A DNA stretch of 64,000 nucleotides from Paramecium octaurelia (Eukaryota > Ciliophora > Oligohymenophorea > Peniculida > Parameciidae). A program made the position numbers and the translations under genes. How positions within the stretch are numbered: the stretch's first letter is position 1; each line of letters begins with the position of its first letter. Shown one piece after another: positions 35,812-48,849 of the stretch. Below the pieces are notes generated by a model that did no database searches, was not told the DNA's origin, and saw nothing but the letters and a program-made list of their open reading frames with translations. The DNA is taken from assembly GCA_905182995.1 (NCBI GenBank), contig CAJJDP010000054.1, positions 130,964-194,963 on the forward strand, written 5' to 3'.

Positions 35812-36832
35812 TCAGGTTTCTCCCTCTGCTGTTTAATCGTTTTCTCCTTCGACTTTGATTCTTCTTCCATTTTCCCAAATCCCTGCTTTTCTTTCTCCAG
35901 TTTCTGTGATAATAACCCCTTTGCCATTTTATTTTCCTAGAGCCCATTCTCCTTCATATCTTTTTCCATTATTCCAAGAGAACACACCTTACCCATGTTT
36001 TTTGTCATCCAAATACTATCCTTTATAACTCTTTCCATCTGGCCAAATGGTTTCTCCATATCCATTCATTTTATTGTTTAACCAACTTCCAACATAGGTC
36101 TTTCCATCATTCCAAACATACCTACCATTTCCACTAATCTCATTATCTAAAAATTCTCCTTCATACAGACTGTTATCTGCAAATTGCAACTTGCCTCTTC
36201 CATTCTTTTTGCCAAAAGTATACATTCCCTAAAATGGATTAATTTGAATACTTCATATTTAGAACCATCTGGCCAAACTTCAGTTCCAAAGCCATGTTAT
36301 TAGTCATTAAGCCAATCTCCTTCATAACGGGCACCTCCTGCATGTGTGTAAGTTCCTTTTCCATTGGCCATATCATTGGCCCACTAGCCATCATAGACAT
36401 CTCCATCACAATGAACTGAATAAAAGGAATTGTTACCTAATTTACCATAGCCTTCTGCTTTGTCATTCTTCCATTACCCTTCATAATGTCCTCCATCAGC
36501 CCAATACTATAAATTAGTGAGATAAGAAATAAATACATGAATTCCTTAACCATGTCGCATACAATTGAACCATTCCCCCTCATAATAGCCTCCATTGGTC
36601 ATATTAATTCTTGGTAATTTTTTCTGAATGCCTTTGGTACTTTGTACTAATTATTGTGCTTCATCATTAAGCGGTTTATTGTCCTCTGCATAATTTAATG
36701 AATTGAACCATGGCAAAATGATTTTTCTTCTGGTTGTTTTTCTTTGTCGGCTATATGGTGATCACTCGATCCTCTTTGAGTGTGGAGTTCTTATTCAGCT
36801 TGTTTCTTCGGAATACAGTTGCAGCTCCCCAT
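35812..36832 (-). CDS. MORN-repeat protein with myristoylation signal, 307 aa
   Basis: The N-terminus MGSCNCIPKKQ at ATG 36830-36832 suggests N-myristoylation and palmitoylation. About eight or nine MORN repeats of the type Y-x-G-x-W/F-x(4)-G-x-G follow: YYEGEWFNCMRHGQG, HYEGQWKNDKAEGYG, VYDGQWANDMANGKG, RYEGDWLNDQQHGFG, LYEGEFLDNEISGNG, TYVGSWLNNKMNGYG, SYKGQYLDDKKHGQG and RYEGEWALGKQNGKG. Four introns (plus coordinates): 36686-36708 (23 nt), 36507-36536 (30), 36416-36436 (21) and 36229-36251 (23); three of them lie in repeat-to-repeat junctions. Stop TGA 35812-35814. MORN proteins of this kind sit at the ciliate cortex or basal bodies and bind phosphoinositides; that role is inferred. Confidence 0.93.
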
Positions 36833-36974
36833 AATTTTAAATTAAAATTAATATTTTGCCTTGAATTTAAGGAGAACGAGAAGGAGATTAAGTAATTAGA
36901 GACATAAAATAATGATTGAATGTTGTATGTATCAAAATGGATGAAATAAAAGTTATTTATTATAATAATTAAAT

Positions 36975-38623
36975 ATGGACAAGCAATTAATGTTCGCCGA
37001 ATGTATTCGTATCCTCCAAATAACACCAATACGTAGAAGTCCCGAAGAGTTGAACCTGTTACTAAATTTTGCAAGGACTATCACATTTTTCAGAGAATTA
37101 GGGGAACAGTCGGTAGAGATGCTGCAACGATGCATATTGGTTCTCTCCTATCGGACAATAAAAGGCGGAGAGGTATGATTGTGGGTTCTCCACTCCCTCT
37201 AGGTACTCTTCAAAGTGGGCGACTCTGGGAGTTTGTTTTACGTGATCCTGCGAGGTTCGGTAAGTGTAAACATCAGATTGCCAAACCCTGAAGATCCTCA
37301 ACTATTCGAACTGAAAGAAGTAAACACTCTACGAGCAGGGATAGGTTTTGGAGAGTTGGCACTGATAAACGACTCTAAAAGGACAGCTACCATTATAGCT
37401 AAGGAAGATTGTGTATTTGCAGTAATGGAGAAACACCATTACAAATCAATATTAGGTGCTTAGGAAATGGCTAAGATATAGAATAAGATTTCCTTCTTGT
37501 GTTCCTTCCCATTCTTTAGTTCTTGGTCCTTCAGAGAGATCAAAACTATAAGCTACCATTTTGAACCTGTCTCTGTAACTCTGAATCAAGCTATAATCAA
37601 GTAGAATGAATATTGCAATCATTTTTATGTTGTTAGGGAAGGAGAGTTTTAAGTACAATTCATCCATAAAAATAAGTTATTTTGTATGTATTAATACACT
37701 AGTGTTATTTTTATAGTTGCACTCTTGGTCCTGGGGAATCTTTTGGAGAAGAAGCCTTTCTCAACAAAGATGGGCAATTCCTCATCAAGTCCTCCATTTT
37801 CATCCAATGGGCCAAGACCAAGTACAACATAGTATGTAAAAGTGAAACTGGAATAGCTTACAAAATCACCAGAGAAGACATCTAGAAGTAAATTTATATA
37901 TTTAGATAGAGACGATTCTGGGATAGCAAGACATAGATTGTGTTTTTACATTTGCTTTCGTCGATCCATCACTTCAGAACCATTAAGGCAAATCATTTGA
38001 TTAAGGAGTACGAGGAGAAGAGACAAAAAGAAGAGGAAGAAATGAATTTCATTCATCCTGGAGTGAAGAGAAGCTTTGTTCAGAAATACAACTTATTATC
38101 TCAAAGAAATACGAGCGGAGAGATAGAGAAGGATGAATAATATGATTAATTCAAATTGTAGGAGAAGTAAGCCATTGTATAATTTACGAAATTGATGAAG
38201 GATAGAAATTGTTCTTATGCTCAAGTGAGAACCTTTTTTGATCAACGCAAATTCAAATCATAAAACTACTTTAATAAACGCTTCTACCATAGATAATTCT
38301 TTAGATTTTCGAATAAAATTGATGACAAAATTAAACATGATCCTGATCATAATAAATTAACACATGATCATGAAATAGATGGTTTACTTACCTATTGTAC
38401 AAATCAATAGAATTTGGGATGCAATAACAATTCGCATCACTACCCTCTCACCCAAGTCCTGAGCAGTCCCACTACTGTAGATAAATTCATCAAAAGAATC
38501 AAGAGCAAGGTACAGATACAAGTGAAAAACGAGGAAAACAATACCTTTTTTAACATTCGTACTCACAGTCCCACTTCGCATAGAAGTATCAATAGCAGAA
38601 GACTGAAAACTTATGTTGATTGA
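36975..38623 (+). CDS. Protein with two cyclic-nucleotide-binding domains, 529 aa
   Basis: CNB domains bind cAMP or cGMP through a phosphate-binding cassette. The first domain has GDSGSLFYVILRGSVSVNIR and the cassette GFGELALINDSKRTATIIA, ending CVFAVMEKHHYKSIL. The second domain has NHFYVVREGEF, then LGPGESFGEEAFL, where the usual cassette Arg is not evident, so nucleotide binding there is doubtful. The C-terminal 230 residues are basic and polar with no kinase or channel domain, so this is a stand-alone CNB protein, a type numerous in ciliates. Introns: 37173-37202 (30 nt, in-frame TGA) and 37688-37716 (29 nt); a 41-nt alternative for the second is possible. Start ATG 36975, stop TGA 38621-38623. 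It is divergent from the MORN gene, 142 nt away. Confidence 0.9.
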
Positions 38624-38715
38624 GTCATATAATTAAGGTTTAGTATATAGATTGTTTACTTGATTAAAATTAATTATCATTTATAAAACAACTTCTAATT
38701 AGATTAGTTTTATTA

Positions 38716-40575
38716 ATGATAAAATAATAAAATATATAGCAATTATTCCCTAACTTATAAGAATAATCTTACTAGACACTCCAATAAGTCTATGAAAACA
38801 TTGCTCTATAAGAATTCCATGTCTTGGTCTAACAAATTAAAACCAAGTTTCCAATCCCAAATTAAATCAATCCTGTCCAGTTTCCTACTCAGGAGAATGT
38901 AATTGAATTCTTTTAGAATTACAACCCAATCATTTTGGACTTAACTCACATTTAAGATGTTAAGATTAAGCTCTACAAAAATGCAGCATTCTATGGAACC
39001 TTAGTTGACGGCTTGAGACAAGGACAAGGCATTTTAATTAAATCAACATTATAACTTTACGAAGGCTCCTTTCTCAGAGACAAGAAAGATGGTATCGGAT
39101 TTGAATTACTTAAACCAAACCAATTTTACTATGGTACCTATCTCAATGGGTTACCACATGGGGAAGGAGTGTTCTGGTCAAAAAACTAAAAATATATTGG
39201 TTAATGGCATTAAGGAAAAAAAGTATTTAACAATATCTATATCCAAAGCATGGAATTGGGTGGTACCAAGGAACTCATTCCGATTACTATCTAGGACAAT
39301 GGGAAAACGGAAGATGTTTCGGACTTTGCATCTATATCAATGGAGACATGTATAACTGACTAATTATATTAGATATGTTGGTCATGTTACCAATGATCTA
39401 AAGCATGGTAATGGTTAGGAATATTTTGAAAATGGTGATTACTTTATTGGAGAATATAGAAATGGCAAACCTAATGGCTAAGGTGAATTCTATTGGAACA
39501 ATGGGAATTTCTTTAAAGGAGAATTTGTTAATGGCCAAAGGAATGGCTACGGGATTTGGGAAAGTAGAACCCAAGAAGGGGTAAATACATACAAAGGTCA
39601 ATATGCCAATGATAAAAAATGTGGATAAGGAATATTTGAATATGCCAATGGCACAAAATATGAAGGCTCCTTTGTTGATGATAAAAGATGTGGATATGGA
39701 GAAATCACTTGGTAAGACAGGGCGACTTATAAGGGTTACTGGGTTGATGGATTAATGGAAGGAGATGGAATGTATGAATATGATACGCTAGTATTAAAAG
39801 GCAATTGGAAAAGCAACTAACTACAAACTATTGACAAAGTTAGAGTTTCATTGAATCAATTTCCATAAGAACATAACTTAAAAGAAATTAATGAGAATGA
39901 AGAAGTTAGATCAGAATTAGCTGAAGAACCTGATTAAGATGAAATTGGAGAATAATTTTAAAAAGAAATCTTAGCTTCAAAAACTGAGACTAATAATGCT
40001 CCTGTCCTAAATAATTCTCATCACACTAGTCATAATGACATGTAATTTCATTAAAAATTACCCATCTTACCAAGGCAATTTGATTTGCTTAGTCTTTTTG
40101 ATTAAAGACTTCAAGTCTAAACATTGGATGCTTCACATAGATAAAACAGCTCTAGTGTTGCCATTCAAACTGAAAGTAAAAAAAAATTTCTTCCAAAATT
40201 GACTCTCCATAAGAAAACACCAACAAATAGTGTTGATCATCCCCATAATGGAAATATGAAATTTAAGTTCGATTCTTTTTCTAACTCACCAAACACCAGA
40301 GGTACTGATTAATCAAATAAATCACACAGAGGTCAAAATCAAAAGAAACCAAACAAATCTGTTCAATGTAGAACAAGGAAAAATAAAAAAGTTCTTCTAT
40401 CTCAGGTAGAATAGAACATTTGGGCAATCAAGATGAATAAATTAAAATTAAGTCCTGCCAAATATACCAAATTTTGGAATCATGGAGTAAGAAATAAATT
40501 TCAATTTAGGTTGTCAGTGAAATAAAATAGTTTCTATATCCTCCGATTTGGAAACCTCCATCCCATTTAACATGA
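38716..40575 (+). CDS. MORN-repeat protein with basic polar tail, 595 aa
   Basis: The first 110 residues are Gln-rich with IQDVKIKLYKNAAFYGTLVD leading into the repeats. At least ten MORN repeats follow, for example LYEGSFLRDKKDGIG, YYGTYLNGLPHGEG, YFIGEYRNGKPNGQG, FFKGEFVNGQRNGYG, TYKGQYANDKKCGQG and KYEGSFVDDKRCGYG. A 230-residue tail rich in Asn, Ser, Lys and His includes FLPKLTLHKKTPTN and ends YPPIWKPPSHLT. Introns: 39223-39248 (26 nt, AAG), 39350-39372 (23) and 40487-40509 (23). Start ATG 38716, stop TGA 40573-40575. It is 92 nt downstream of the CNB gene. A scaffold at the cortex or membrane is likely; no kinase domain is present. Confidence 0.92.
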
Positions 40576-41127
40576 ATTATTATTCTAATGCTTGACACTT
40601 TATTTGTTATTTTATTGCTATAATATTATTTCTATTAGAATAATTCTATTAAGAAAATAAATAAACTAATCGCATCAAACTCTCAAATGAATAATAATGA
40701 TAATGAATAGATAGAATGTGAGACAATTGATATCTGTATCTCCTTAAAAGCTCACTATCCTTAGATAGAAACCTAGTTTACAGAGTTGTGAAAAAACAAA
40801 TTAATCAAAAATGCATCACGGATAAACATTTTAAGTACTTTAGTTCAAAGCAAATTAATAGTAACATTGTAATAACACATTTAATTACATAAATCTTTAG
40901 ACGAGTCTACCAAAATATCAAGTACTTATTAATGATATTGATAGATCAAAACAAATATAATAAATTAATATATAGCTTTATAACTGGTTCAAGATATATC
41001 TTGTAAAAAGTAACCGTTTAAATCAAAACAAGAACAAAATTTTGTTTTACAAAACAAACAAGTTTAAAATGGTTAGAATTTGTAATATGGGCTTAGTTAC
41101 ATATAGAGAAACCATAATGATTTATAA
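40576..41127. other. AT-rich spacer, nothing recognised
   Basis: About 550 nt. The frame of the downstream GTPase gene is open upstream of its assigned ATG but becomes Lys/Asn-rich low complexity with no in-frame ATG that I could find, so the gene start at 41128 is the best choice. Confidence 0.45.
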
Positions 41128-44100
41128 ATGCAAAACCACTAATTAAATAAAGACAAAGCTTTTTTAAAACAAGATAATTTGTCTTATGTAGATATAAATT
41201 AATAAAAGAAACTTGAAACAAATAAGATCTTAGAAAAACAGATAAAAAATGAAGAAATAAAAAACGAGAAAAATAAATAACAAGATGTTAGAGCAAATAC
41301 AATAAGACTTTAAAGTTAATAGAAGAAAAATAAAGACACAAATAAACATGAGCTAAAAGAATAGGAATGTATAAAAAATGATTAGTAAAATATAAGTATA
41401 AAAAATAAATCATAAAATCGATAGTAAATAGCTATTATAAAACAAAAATAAAATGAAAATTAAGAAATAAAGAAAAAAATGAAAAATTAATTTGAATATA
41501 TATAATTGGCTAATAAGGAACTATAAAAAGTAGAAGATAAGATTGCAATAAATAAATCATAAGTTGAATAATAAAAACCTAATATAGAACTAGAAGATAA
41601 GATTGCAATAAATAAATCATAAGTTGAATAATAAAAACCTAATATAGAACTAGAAGATAAGATTGCAATAAATAAATCATAAGTTGAATAATAAAAACCT
41701 AATATAGAACTAGAAGATAAGATTGCAATAAATAAATCATAAGTTGAATAATAAAAACCTAATATAGAACTAGAAGATAAGATTGCAATAAATAAATCAT
41801 AAGTTGAATAATAAAAACCTAATATAGAACTAGAAGATAAGATTGCAATAAATAAATCATAAGTTGAATAATAAAAACCTAATATAGAACTAGAAGATAA
41901 GATTGCAATAAATAAATCATAAGTTGAATAATAAAAACCTAATATAGAACTAGAAGATAAGATTGCAATAAATAAATCATAAGTTGAATAATAAAAACCT
42001 AATATAGAACTAGAAGATAAGATTGCAATAAATAAATCATAAGTTGAATAATAAAAACCTAATATAGAACTAGAAGATAAGATTGCAATAAATAAATCAT
42101 AAGTTGAATAATAAAAACCTAATATAGAACTAGAAGATAAGATTGCAATAAATAAATCATAAGTTGAATAATAAAAACCTAATATAGAACTAGAAGATAA
42201 GATTGCAATAAATAAATCATAAGTTGAATAATAAAAACCTAATATAGAACTAGAAGATAAGATTGCAATAAATAAATCATAAGTTGAATAATAAAAACCT
42301 AATATAGAACTAGAAGATAAGATTGCAATAAATAAATCATAAGTTGAATAATAAAAACCTAATATAGAACTAGAAGATAAGATTGCAATAAATAAATCAT
42401 AAGTTGAATAATAAAAACCTAATATAGAACTAGAAGATAAGATTGCAATAAATAAATCATAAGTTGAATAATAAAAACCTAATATAGAACTAGAAGATAA
42501 GATTGCAATAAATAAATCATAAGTTGAATAATAAAAACCTAATATAGAACTAGAAGATAAGATTGCAATAAATAAATCATAAGTTGAATAATAAAAACCT
42601 AATATAGAACTAGAAGATAAGATTGCAATAAATAAATCATAAGTTGAATAATAAAAACCTAATATAGAACTAGAAGATAAGATTGCAATAAATAAATCAT
42701 AAGTTGAATAATAAAAACCTAATATAGAACTAGAAGATAAGATTGCAATAAATAAATCATAAGTTGAATAATAAAAACCTAATATAGAACTAGAAGATAA
42801 GATTGCAATAAATAAATCATAAGTTGAATAATAAAAACCTAATATAGAACTAGAAGATAAGATTGCAATAAATAAATCATAAGTTGAATAATAAAAACCT
42901 AATATAGAACTAGAAGATAAGATTGCAATAAATAAATCATAAGTTGAATAATAAAAACCTAATATAGAACTAGAAGATAAGATTGCAATAAATAAATCAT
43001 AAGTTGAATAATAAAAACCTAATATAGAACTAGAAGATAAGATTGCAATAAATAAATCATAAGTTGAATAATAAAATCCTAATATAGAACTATAAAAAGT
43101 AAAAGATAAGATTGCAATAAATAAATCATAAGTTGAATAATAAAAACCTAATATAGAACTAGAAGATAAGATTGCAATAAATAAATCATAAGTTGAATAA
43201 TAAAAACCTAATATAGAACTAGAAGATAAGATTGCAATAATTGCAATAAATAAATCATAAGTTGAATAATAAAAACCTAATATAGAACTAGAAGATAAGA
43301 TTGCAATAAATAAATCATAAGTTGATTAATAAAATAATTTACAAGATTTAATTCAAATATCATAACCAATATCTAATCATAAAGATCAACTAACAAGAAA
43401 TACTTAAACCATTAATTAACCTAAAATGATTAATAATTAAAATGCCATTTAAAGAAATGTTGATATCCCCACCCATAATGCTTCATCCCAAAAATAATCA
43501 CCCATAGCTTTATTTTTAGGGTGTCCTGGAGTGGGTAAAACATTTTTAATGAAAAAATTATTTCCTTCTAAAACTATCAATGAATTTAAATTGAATAAGT
43601 TAGAAATAGATGATAAACTACATTATAATTTTGTTGATACTTAAGGTTTCGATTTTGAATCAGATATCGATACAAGGGAAGATCAAATTAAGCTTTATCA
43701 ATAACTATTTTAGCAATATTAGAATTTAGTGCGATCTATTTATCTAGTAGTGAATTTTGAAAGAACTGATCTAATGAAAAAAAAGATTCTCTCAATTTAT
43801 AAATATTTCAGAAAGTTTTAATCAATAATCAGTATAATCGTTACAGAATTCTAAGAAAGTGAAGATAAAGATTTTAATGAAGCTGAATTAAAAGCAAAAT
43901 TTTAACATTTCAAACCTTGTGACTTAATTTTTGTAGAAAGGAACATTAGCAAACCAGAATTGATCAATAAATTAAAAGAAAAATCTTTAAATTAAATTGA
44001 ATCAGGTTATACATTTGATTTAACCGGTACTATCTTTGAATAAGAAGATGAAGAAGAAACTAAAATACTGATTAATTAAATTAAACAAAAAGTTAAATGA
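41128..44100 (+). CDS. AIG1/GIMAP-like GTPase with 20-residue coil repeats, 990 aa
   Basis: One uninterrupted frame from ATG 41128 to TGA 44098-44100. Residues 1-130 are Lys/Gln/Glu-rich. Residues about 132-737 consist of about 30 copies of a 20-residue unit (NIELEDKIAINKSQVEQQKP, repeating), predicted to be helical or coiled coil. A G domain then follows: P-loop GCPGVGKT at residues 798-805, switch DTQG at 837-840 and a C-terminal part with SIISIIVTEFQES. AIG1/GIMAP GTPases act at membranes and are numerous in ciliates. A clear G4 guanine-specificity motif is not seen; IVTEF sits where it would be. No intron occurs. Repeat translation uses TAA for Gln, so repeats have no open frame in the standard code. 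Confidence 0.88.
41521..43337 (+). repeat. 60-bp coding tandem array, about 30 units
   Basis: The unit aatatagaactagaagataa... is 60 nt long and begins at 41581, 41641 and so on in strict register. About 25 consecutive units are identical; the last of these carries one change (aatcct for aacct context near 43075). Flanking units are variant: the first has ctataaaaagtagaag, one near 43090 has ctataaaaagtaaaag, and one near 43240 has a 9-nt insertion repeating attgcaata. All variants keep the reading frame. This is the largest low-divergence repeat in the window. Confidence 0.98.
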
Positions 44101-44109
44101 TTAATTATT

Positions 44110-47100
44110 CATTATAAGTTATTTAATTATTCTATTGAAAAGTCATCTGTGTTTTATGTGTCTTTCAAATGTGTCTAGGAAAAAATAACAATTATCTTAA
44201 ATATCAGGCAAATTTTGAATTCCTGTGATTTTTGTTTCCTTTAAGGTGGCCATTCTAATTGTTAGATCTCACATGAGTTGCTCTATCTTATTTTTCAATG
44301 ACCTATTGCTTCTCATATAATTTTCATTGTTGAGTTATATGGCCTAAAATCGCTTCCAAAGACTCATTGGGAGTATCTTAGGTAGATACATCTTCTTTTT
44401 TACTCCTCTTCCACTAAGAATGGATTGTTTTCTATATTTATTTAGTTTACAGTTTCATTATTGGAATCAAGTTTTGAAACTGAGGTCTCAAGAAACTGTC
44501 CACAGTAAAAGTCTATTGCCGTAGTCCATATTAGTTTAGGTTTGAGAAAATTAATATTTTATGTAAATCATCTTTTATTATAAAATTTTGGAATATGATT
44601 CTAAATCTACCTTGGCATTCATTTCAACTCCTAAGCATTTACAGGAATATTCGAACGGGATTTTTCAATTAGCCATCCTTGTATAGAAGTTTTCTTTTTA
44701 ATTGTTAGTTAAATGATTATAACTTTTTTTGTATATAGAGAGATAAATTGTTTGCTGCTTATCAAGTCCTTTAATAATTTTACTGAATAGAGAATCCCCA
44801 GATCTTAAGAAAAGAAGTAGAACTTATAAAAATGTTTCCATCTTTCAATTTGCATATAGATAAGGAGATAATGCTGCCTTGAGAGACTCCTCTCTTAAAA
44901 CTGTATTACTTCAAGTACTAATGATATATTAATTGGATAATAATGCTTTGATGAAATATATTTTTTAATCTCTTAGTATTATTATGAATAAAAGTAGTCA
45001 TAAAGTAGATCAAGGTTGGTATTATTTTAAGCATTTGAAATCCACAAATAGGGTTTACTTATTGTCAAAACGTTTTTATGCTTTAGTATCTTTGATTAAA
45101 TTTAGGATTTAAGCATGGGTATTAAATTCTTTTACAAATACTTCTTATTACTTTAATAACTTCTTTTTGCAGTACTGACTTAGTGCAAATTCAATCACAG
45201 TTCTATCCACCTATAAATGGGCTGCTGTAGGTCTAAATTCTTAATGAAAGGGTATGCTAGGGAAAATTTATTTAAAGTTACTATTTTAAAGTATCATTAA
45301 AAATTGGATAGGTCCCATTCTTTAATATATCCAAGTAGCTGATATTCAGAAATCAGTTAGTGCTTTGTTAGTGCTCAGTTTCTTTCATATGCTTATATTT
45401 ATTGCTTCTAGATTTGGCAGTGGCGATTGGTTGTAGTCAATTATCCCTTCAGTTAACCTAAAGCGTTAGTAACATTCTCCTTAACTTTCTTTTCATTAGT
45501 TATCAATTCACCTAAATCATTGATAAATAATTCATAATTCCACCCTCTCGTTTTTCTGGGTTACTAAATCAGTAATTATTTAAGCAAAAATAAGCTATTT
45601 TTACACTAATTTGATCTTAGGTTAGAATTAACATTTGTATCATTTATTATATTCCCTAAGCTGAAGCCAATGTTTTATTTATTCAAGACTTACTCTCCTG
45701 TTAATTTTAACTTAAAACTTGTAAGCATATTTATTATTATTATCACAAAACTCGGCTAAAGAATTTCTAATTCAGTCCCTAAACTTCTTGTAGGTTCAAG
45801 ATTTAATTAAAGTATACTAAAATACGATCAGATAATATATCATTAACATAGTATTTATAGGAATATTCTTAATTGTCATTTATGAGAAGCAGATCCGTTC
45901 GGGATATTCTTATTTTATTTTTGATAATTCTCATATAGGTCCATTGTTATTTAGCGATTATGTCTGTTAATTCCAAAAAATTATAAATTAGTAGAGTTAA
46001 CATCATCTACTATTAAAAACAATGATTGTGCTTTCCTTACTTGCAATTAATGTAAAAGTTTTAGATCTTCTCCTTATTCTGATTTAGCTCCTAAGGTTTT
46101 TTCCAATATAAATTAAGCACAAAACATTTCGATCAAATGATTTATACATTGTAGCAAGATGAATTCTATATTCAAAAAATCAATGCATGAGAAATATCTC
46201 TGCTAATGAACTGTTTATGAATGCACATGTAAAGTCCCCTTCTATGTATTTTTTGAAGAAATTATATAAAAGACTTGATTACATTACTTATCTTGTTTCT
46301 TAAAGATAAATGATTTGGGGGTGTTTTGTTTAACAAATTGAAGTTTATTGTTAAAGGAGACTATATTCGAACTGAAAATATTCAGATTTTTGTCAATTGC
46401 TTAAGGGTTTAAATTGAATGGAGATTTTTTCTCCTTTTTTGTTAAATTTAATTTGCATTATTATTAATGTGTGGTTCTTTAATAATAGTCACCAATTAGA
46501 TGCTATTAATAAAGAAGCTGATTATTTTTGATATCTGTTTTCTTCTCAGGTGGAATTACTGTTAAATGTTCTACTATCTAAGCCACAACTCCCTTTCAGC
46601 TTATCACTCTTACTAAATTAATTAGACTTGGGCGTTATTTTACTGTGTTTCTGATATATATGGGTTCCGTGACTCTCTTTATGATTTGAGGTGAAACCGC
46701 ACTCACAGTTAAACAGGCTACTTTTCTCCTCATTAGAAATTTTTAGTTACTTTCATTCTCCTCTTCTAAGTGATTTGATAACTTTTTCTACAACACTTTT
46801 TGAGAAGAGTCGATCCTAATTGCTTAGAAGATATTAGTTATCTATTTTCTGTTTTAGTTAATGATTTAATTTTAAATAAGCTTTGGGCATCTGATTACTT
46901 AAATTTTGACTAATTTCATGAATTATGTAAATTTAGGGGAAAACTTTATTCTGAAAGAAGTATTTGATGGTTTTACTCTTGGCTATCATAGCAGATTTAT
47001 TATTTTATGTGGCCTACAACAATTAAAATGTAGATTTATTCACAAGTTTGTTTTTTATCTGGCGAAAGATTTGAGGATTAGTTGCGTAATCTTGACTTTT

Positions 47101-48849
47101 CAGTAATCCTTTTTATTCGTTCTGATTTTAGATGAGCAACATTGTGAAATCTATGACAATAAATGTATGTTCTATTCATTTCATTATTAGTGATGACAAA
47201 TTTCATTTATAATATTACAGCCTAGATATGCATCTTATGAAATTCTCCTTTTTTCTATAATTTAAATGGGTGAATTATAAGAAAATTAACATATTATCTT
47301 TTAATCTTTCATCCTTCTATAAAAGAGTCTGAAAATTGTTTCTATGGTAATTTTGTGATACGAATGTTCTTATTTTTGAGAATGATACGGACACCACTAT
47401 GACCTCTAAAGGGCTTTAATACTCATGCTCCGTCTTCTCTTTAAGGCAAACTCTATTCCAAACTATTCCTTCGTACCTGTCTTCTCAGATGTTCCTATAT
47501 GAATATAAAAGAATCATACAAAGGTTATCTCCTATCAGAAAGCATAATAATAATATATTATTATTATTATTGCTATAATAATTATTATTAATCAGTACCA
47601 CACATTTAATATCAATCTCATAATCGTTCTTCCTTTGTTAGGGAAAGTCTACCACCTTCTATAATTACATTCTATGTTTATCTTTTCAGACGCTTTTTAT
47701 TGCTTTACTTATAATTCAATCTTTCTATTATGGCGTCAAAGTCCCTAAACTTAGAATGGTGTTTGAATATGTGATTATATGACAATGGACAGTTATGGAT
47801 CAAAGAGATTTTTATAAACCAATTTAAACAAAAGTGGGAATTCTCTCTTAAAATCTTCCCTATTGATTTACAGTTCTGTGTAACATAAGTTTTTGGCTGG
47901 CACTTTTCTGAATTGTAGGGTTCCTCTTTTGTATTTTATAGTTCATTTATTCTACTGCTAACATTAAGGTTGCAATAATAGTGATTTAAGACAATATAAT
48001 TTATGGCTAATCTTTTAAAAACCTGCATTATTATTGAAGCTCTAAGGGTATAATTTTTTAAATGCTATTGAAACACTTTGTGATTTTTAAGTAGAAATAG
48101 AGGGGTTATATAGATTTAAATAATTTAGATATTCAAGCTAATTTTTTCGAAGAAAATAAAGCACTAGACGTAAATTTTTAGTTACAGTATTAATTTACCG
48201 ATAATATTAACAATGACGCCAAGATATTTATATTGCTACAAAACAGTATACCAAAGAAATTCATTAGTTTTAATTCTTGAGTGGTTTTGATGAACATGAT
48301 TCCAGATTTCTTCTTATTGATTAATTAGGAAAACTATCGCAAACTTAATAAAATAAAATCAACAATTATTTAGTATCTTAATATTTAATTATTATATAGA
48401 GATATCATCAGCATAGCAGTATCATGAATGGGATATTTTTGATCTACCTTAATTATTCATAGCACTTCCTCAAGATAAATATTGAACAGCAAGATAGAAG
48501 TGATCCTTGGGGAATAATTTTTGCAAAATATACAGTATTATTATTTAATAGGTGTAAATAATGCAGATTTTTATGCAGAGCTTAAAGGAAATCAACTTCT
48601 TACTTATCCAGAATTGATTTCTATTCTAATATTTTGAAATTTAATCTCCTATTTACTGTATGAAATGCGTTACTGAAATTTATAAATTTGCAGTTTTCTT
48701 TTAAAATTTCTATTGATTTTCTTACTTTGCCCATTATTAATTTTTGCAAGCATTTTTATTGGATTTTCAAAGTTAGACACATATTCAATGATTCCAGTTT
48801 TCACATGGAAATATAGAAATTTAATAATTTAAATTATGAAAATTATTAA
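44110..48849 (-). mobile_element. Decayed non-LTR (LINE-type) retrotransposon copies
   Basis: Minus-strand remnants of at least two copies. Copy A: an apurinic-endonuclease-like piece at about 45830-46060 (LFLIVDDVNSTNLQFF, then RTDLLLIND...ILSDR where SDH is expected), and a reverse-transcriptase piece at about 44600-45250 with RGVSQGSIIS (motif B) and KCLGVEMN. Copy B: an RT piece at about 48200-48760 with NFSNAFHTVNR (motif A, first Asp lost), IIPQGSLLS (motif B), CYADDISI (the catalytic YADD, near 48412) and YKYLGVIVN. All are interrupted by frameshifts and TGA codons, so neither copy is active. The stretch 46.1-48.2 kb is presumed element body, not independently recognised. Only short motif scraps are legible; boundaries are set by the flanking genes. 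Confidence 0.72.

Noticed and set aside
41521..43337. CRISPR-like array appearance
   Set aside because: Units are contiguous 60-bp repeats without variable spacers and are translated in frame.
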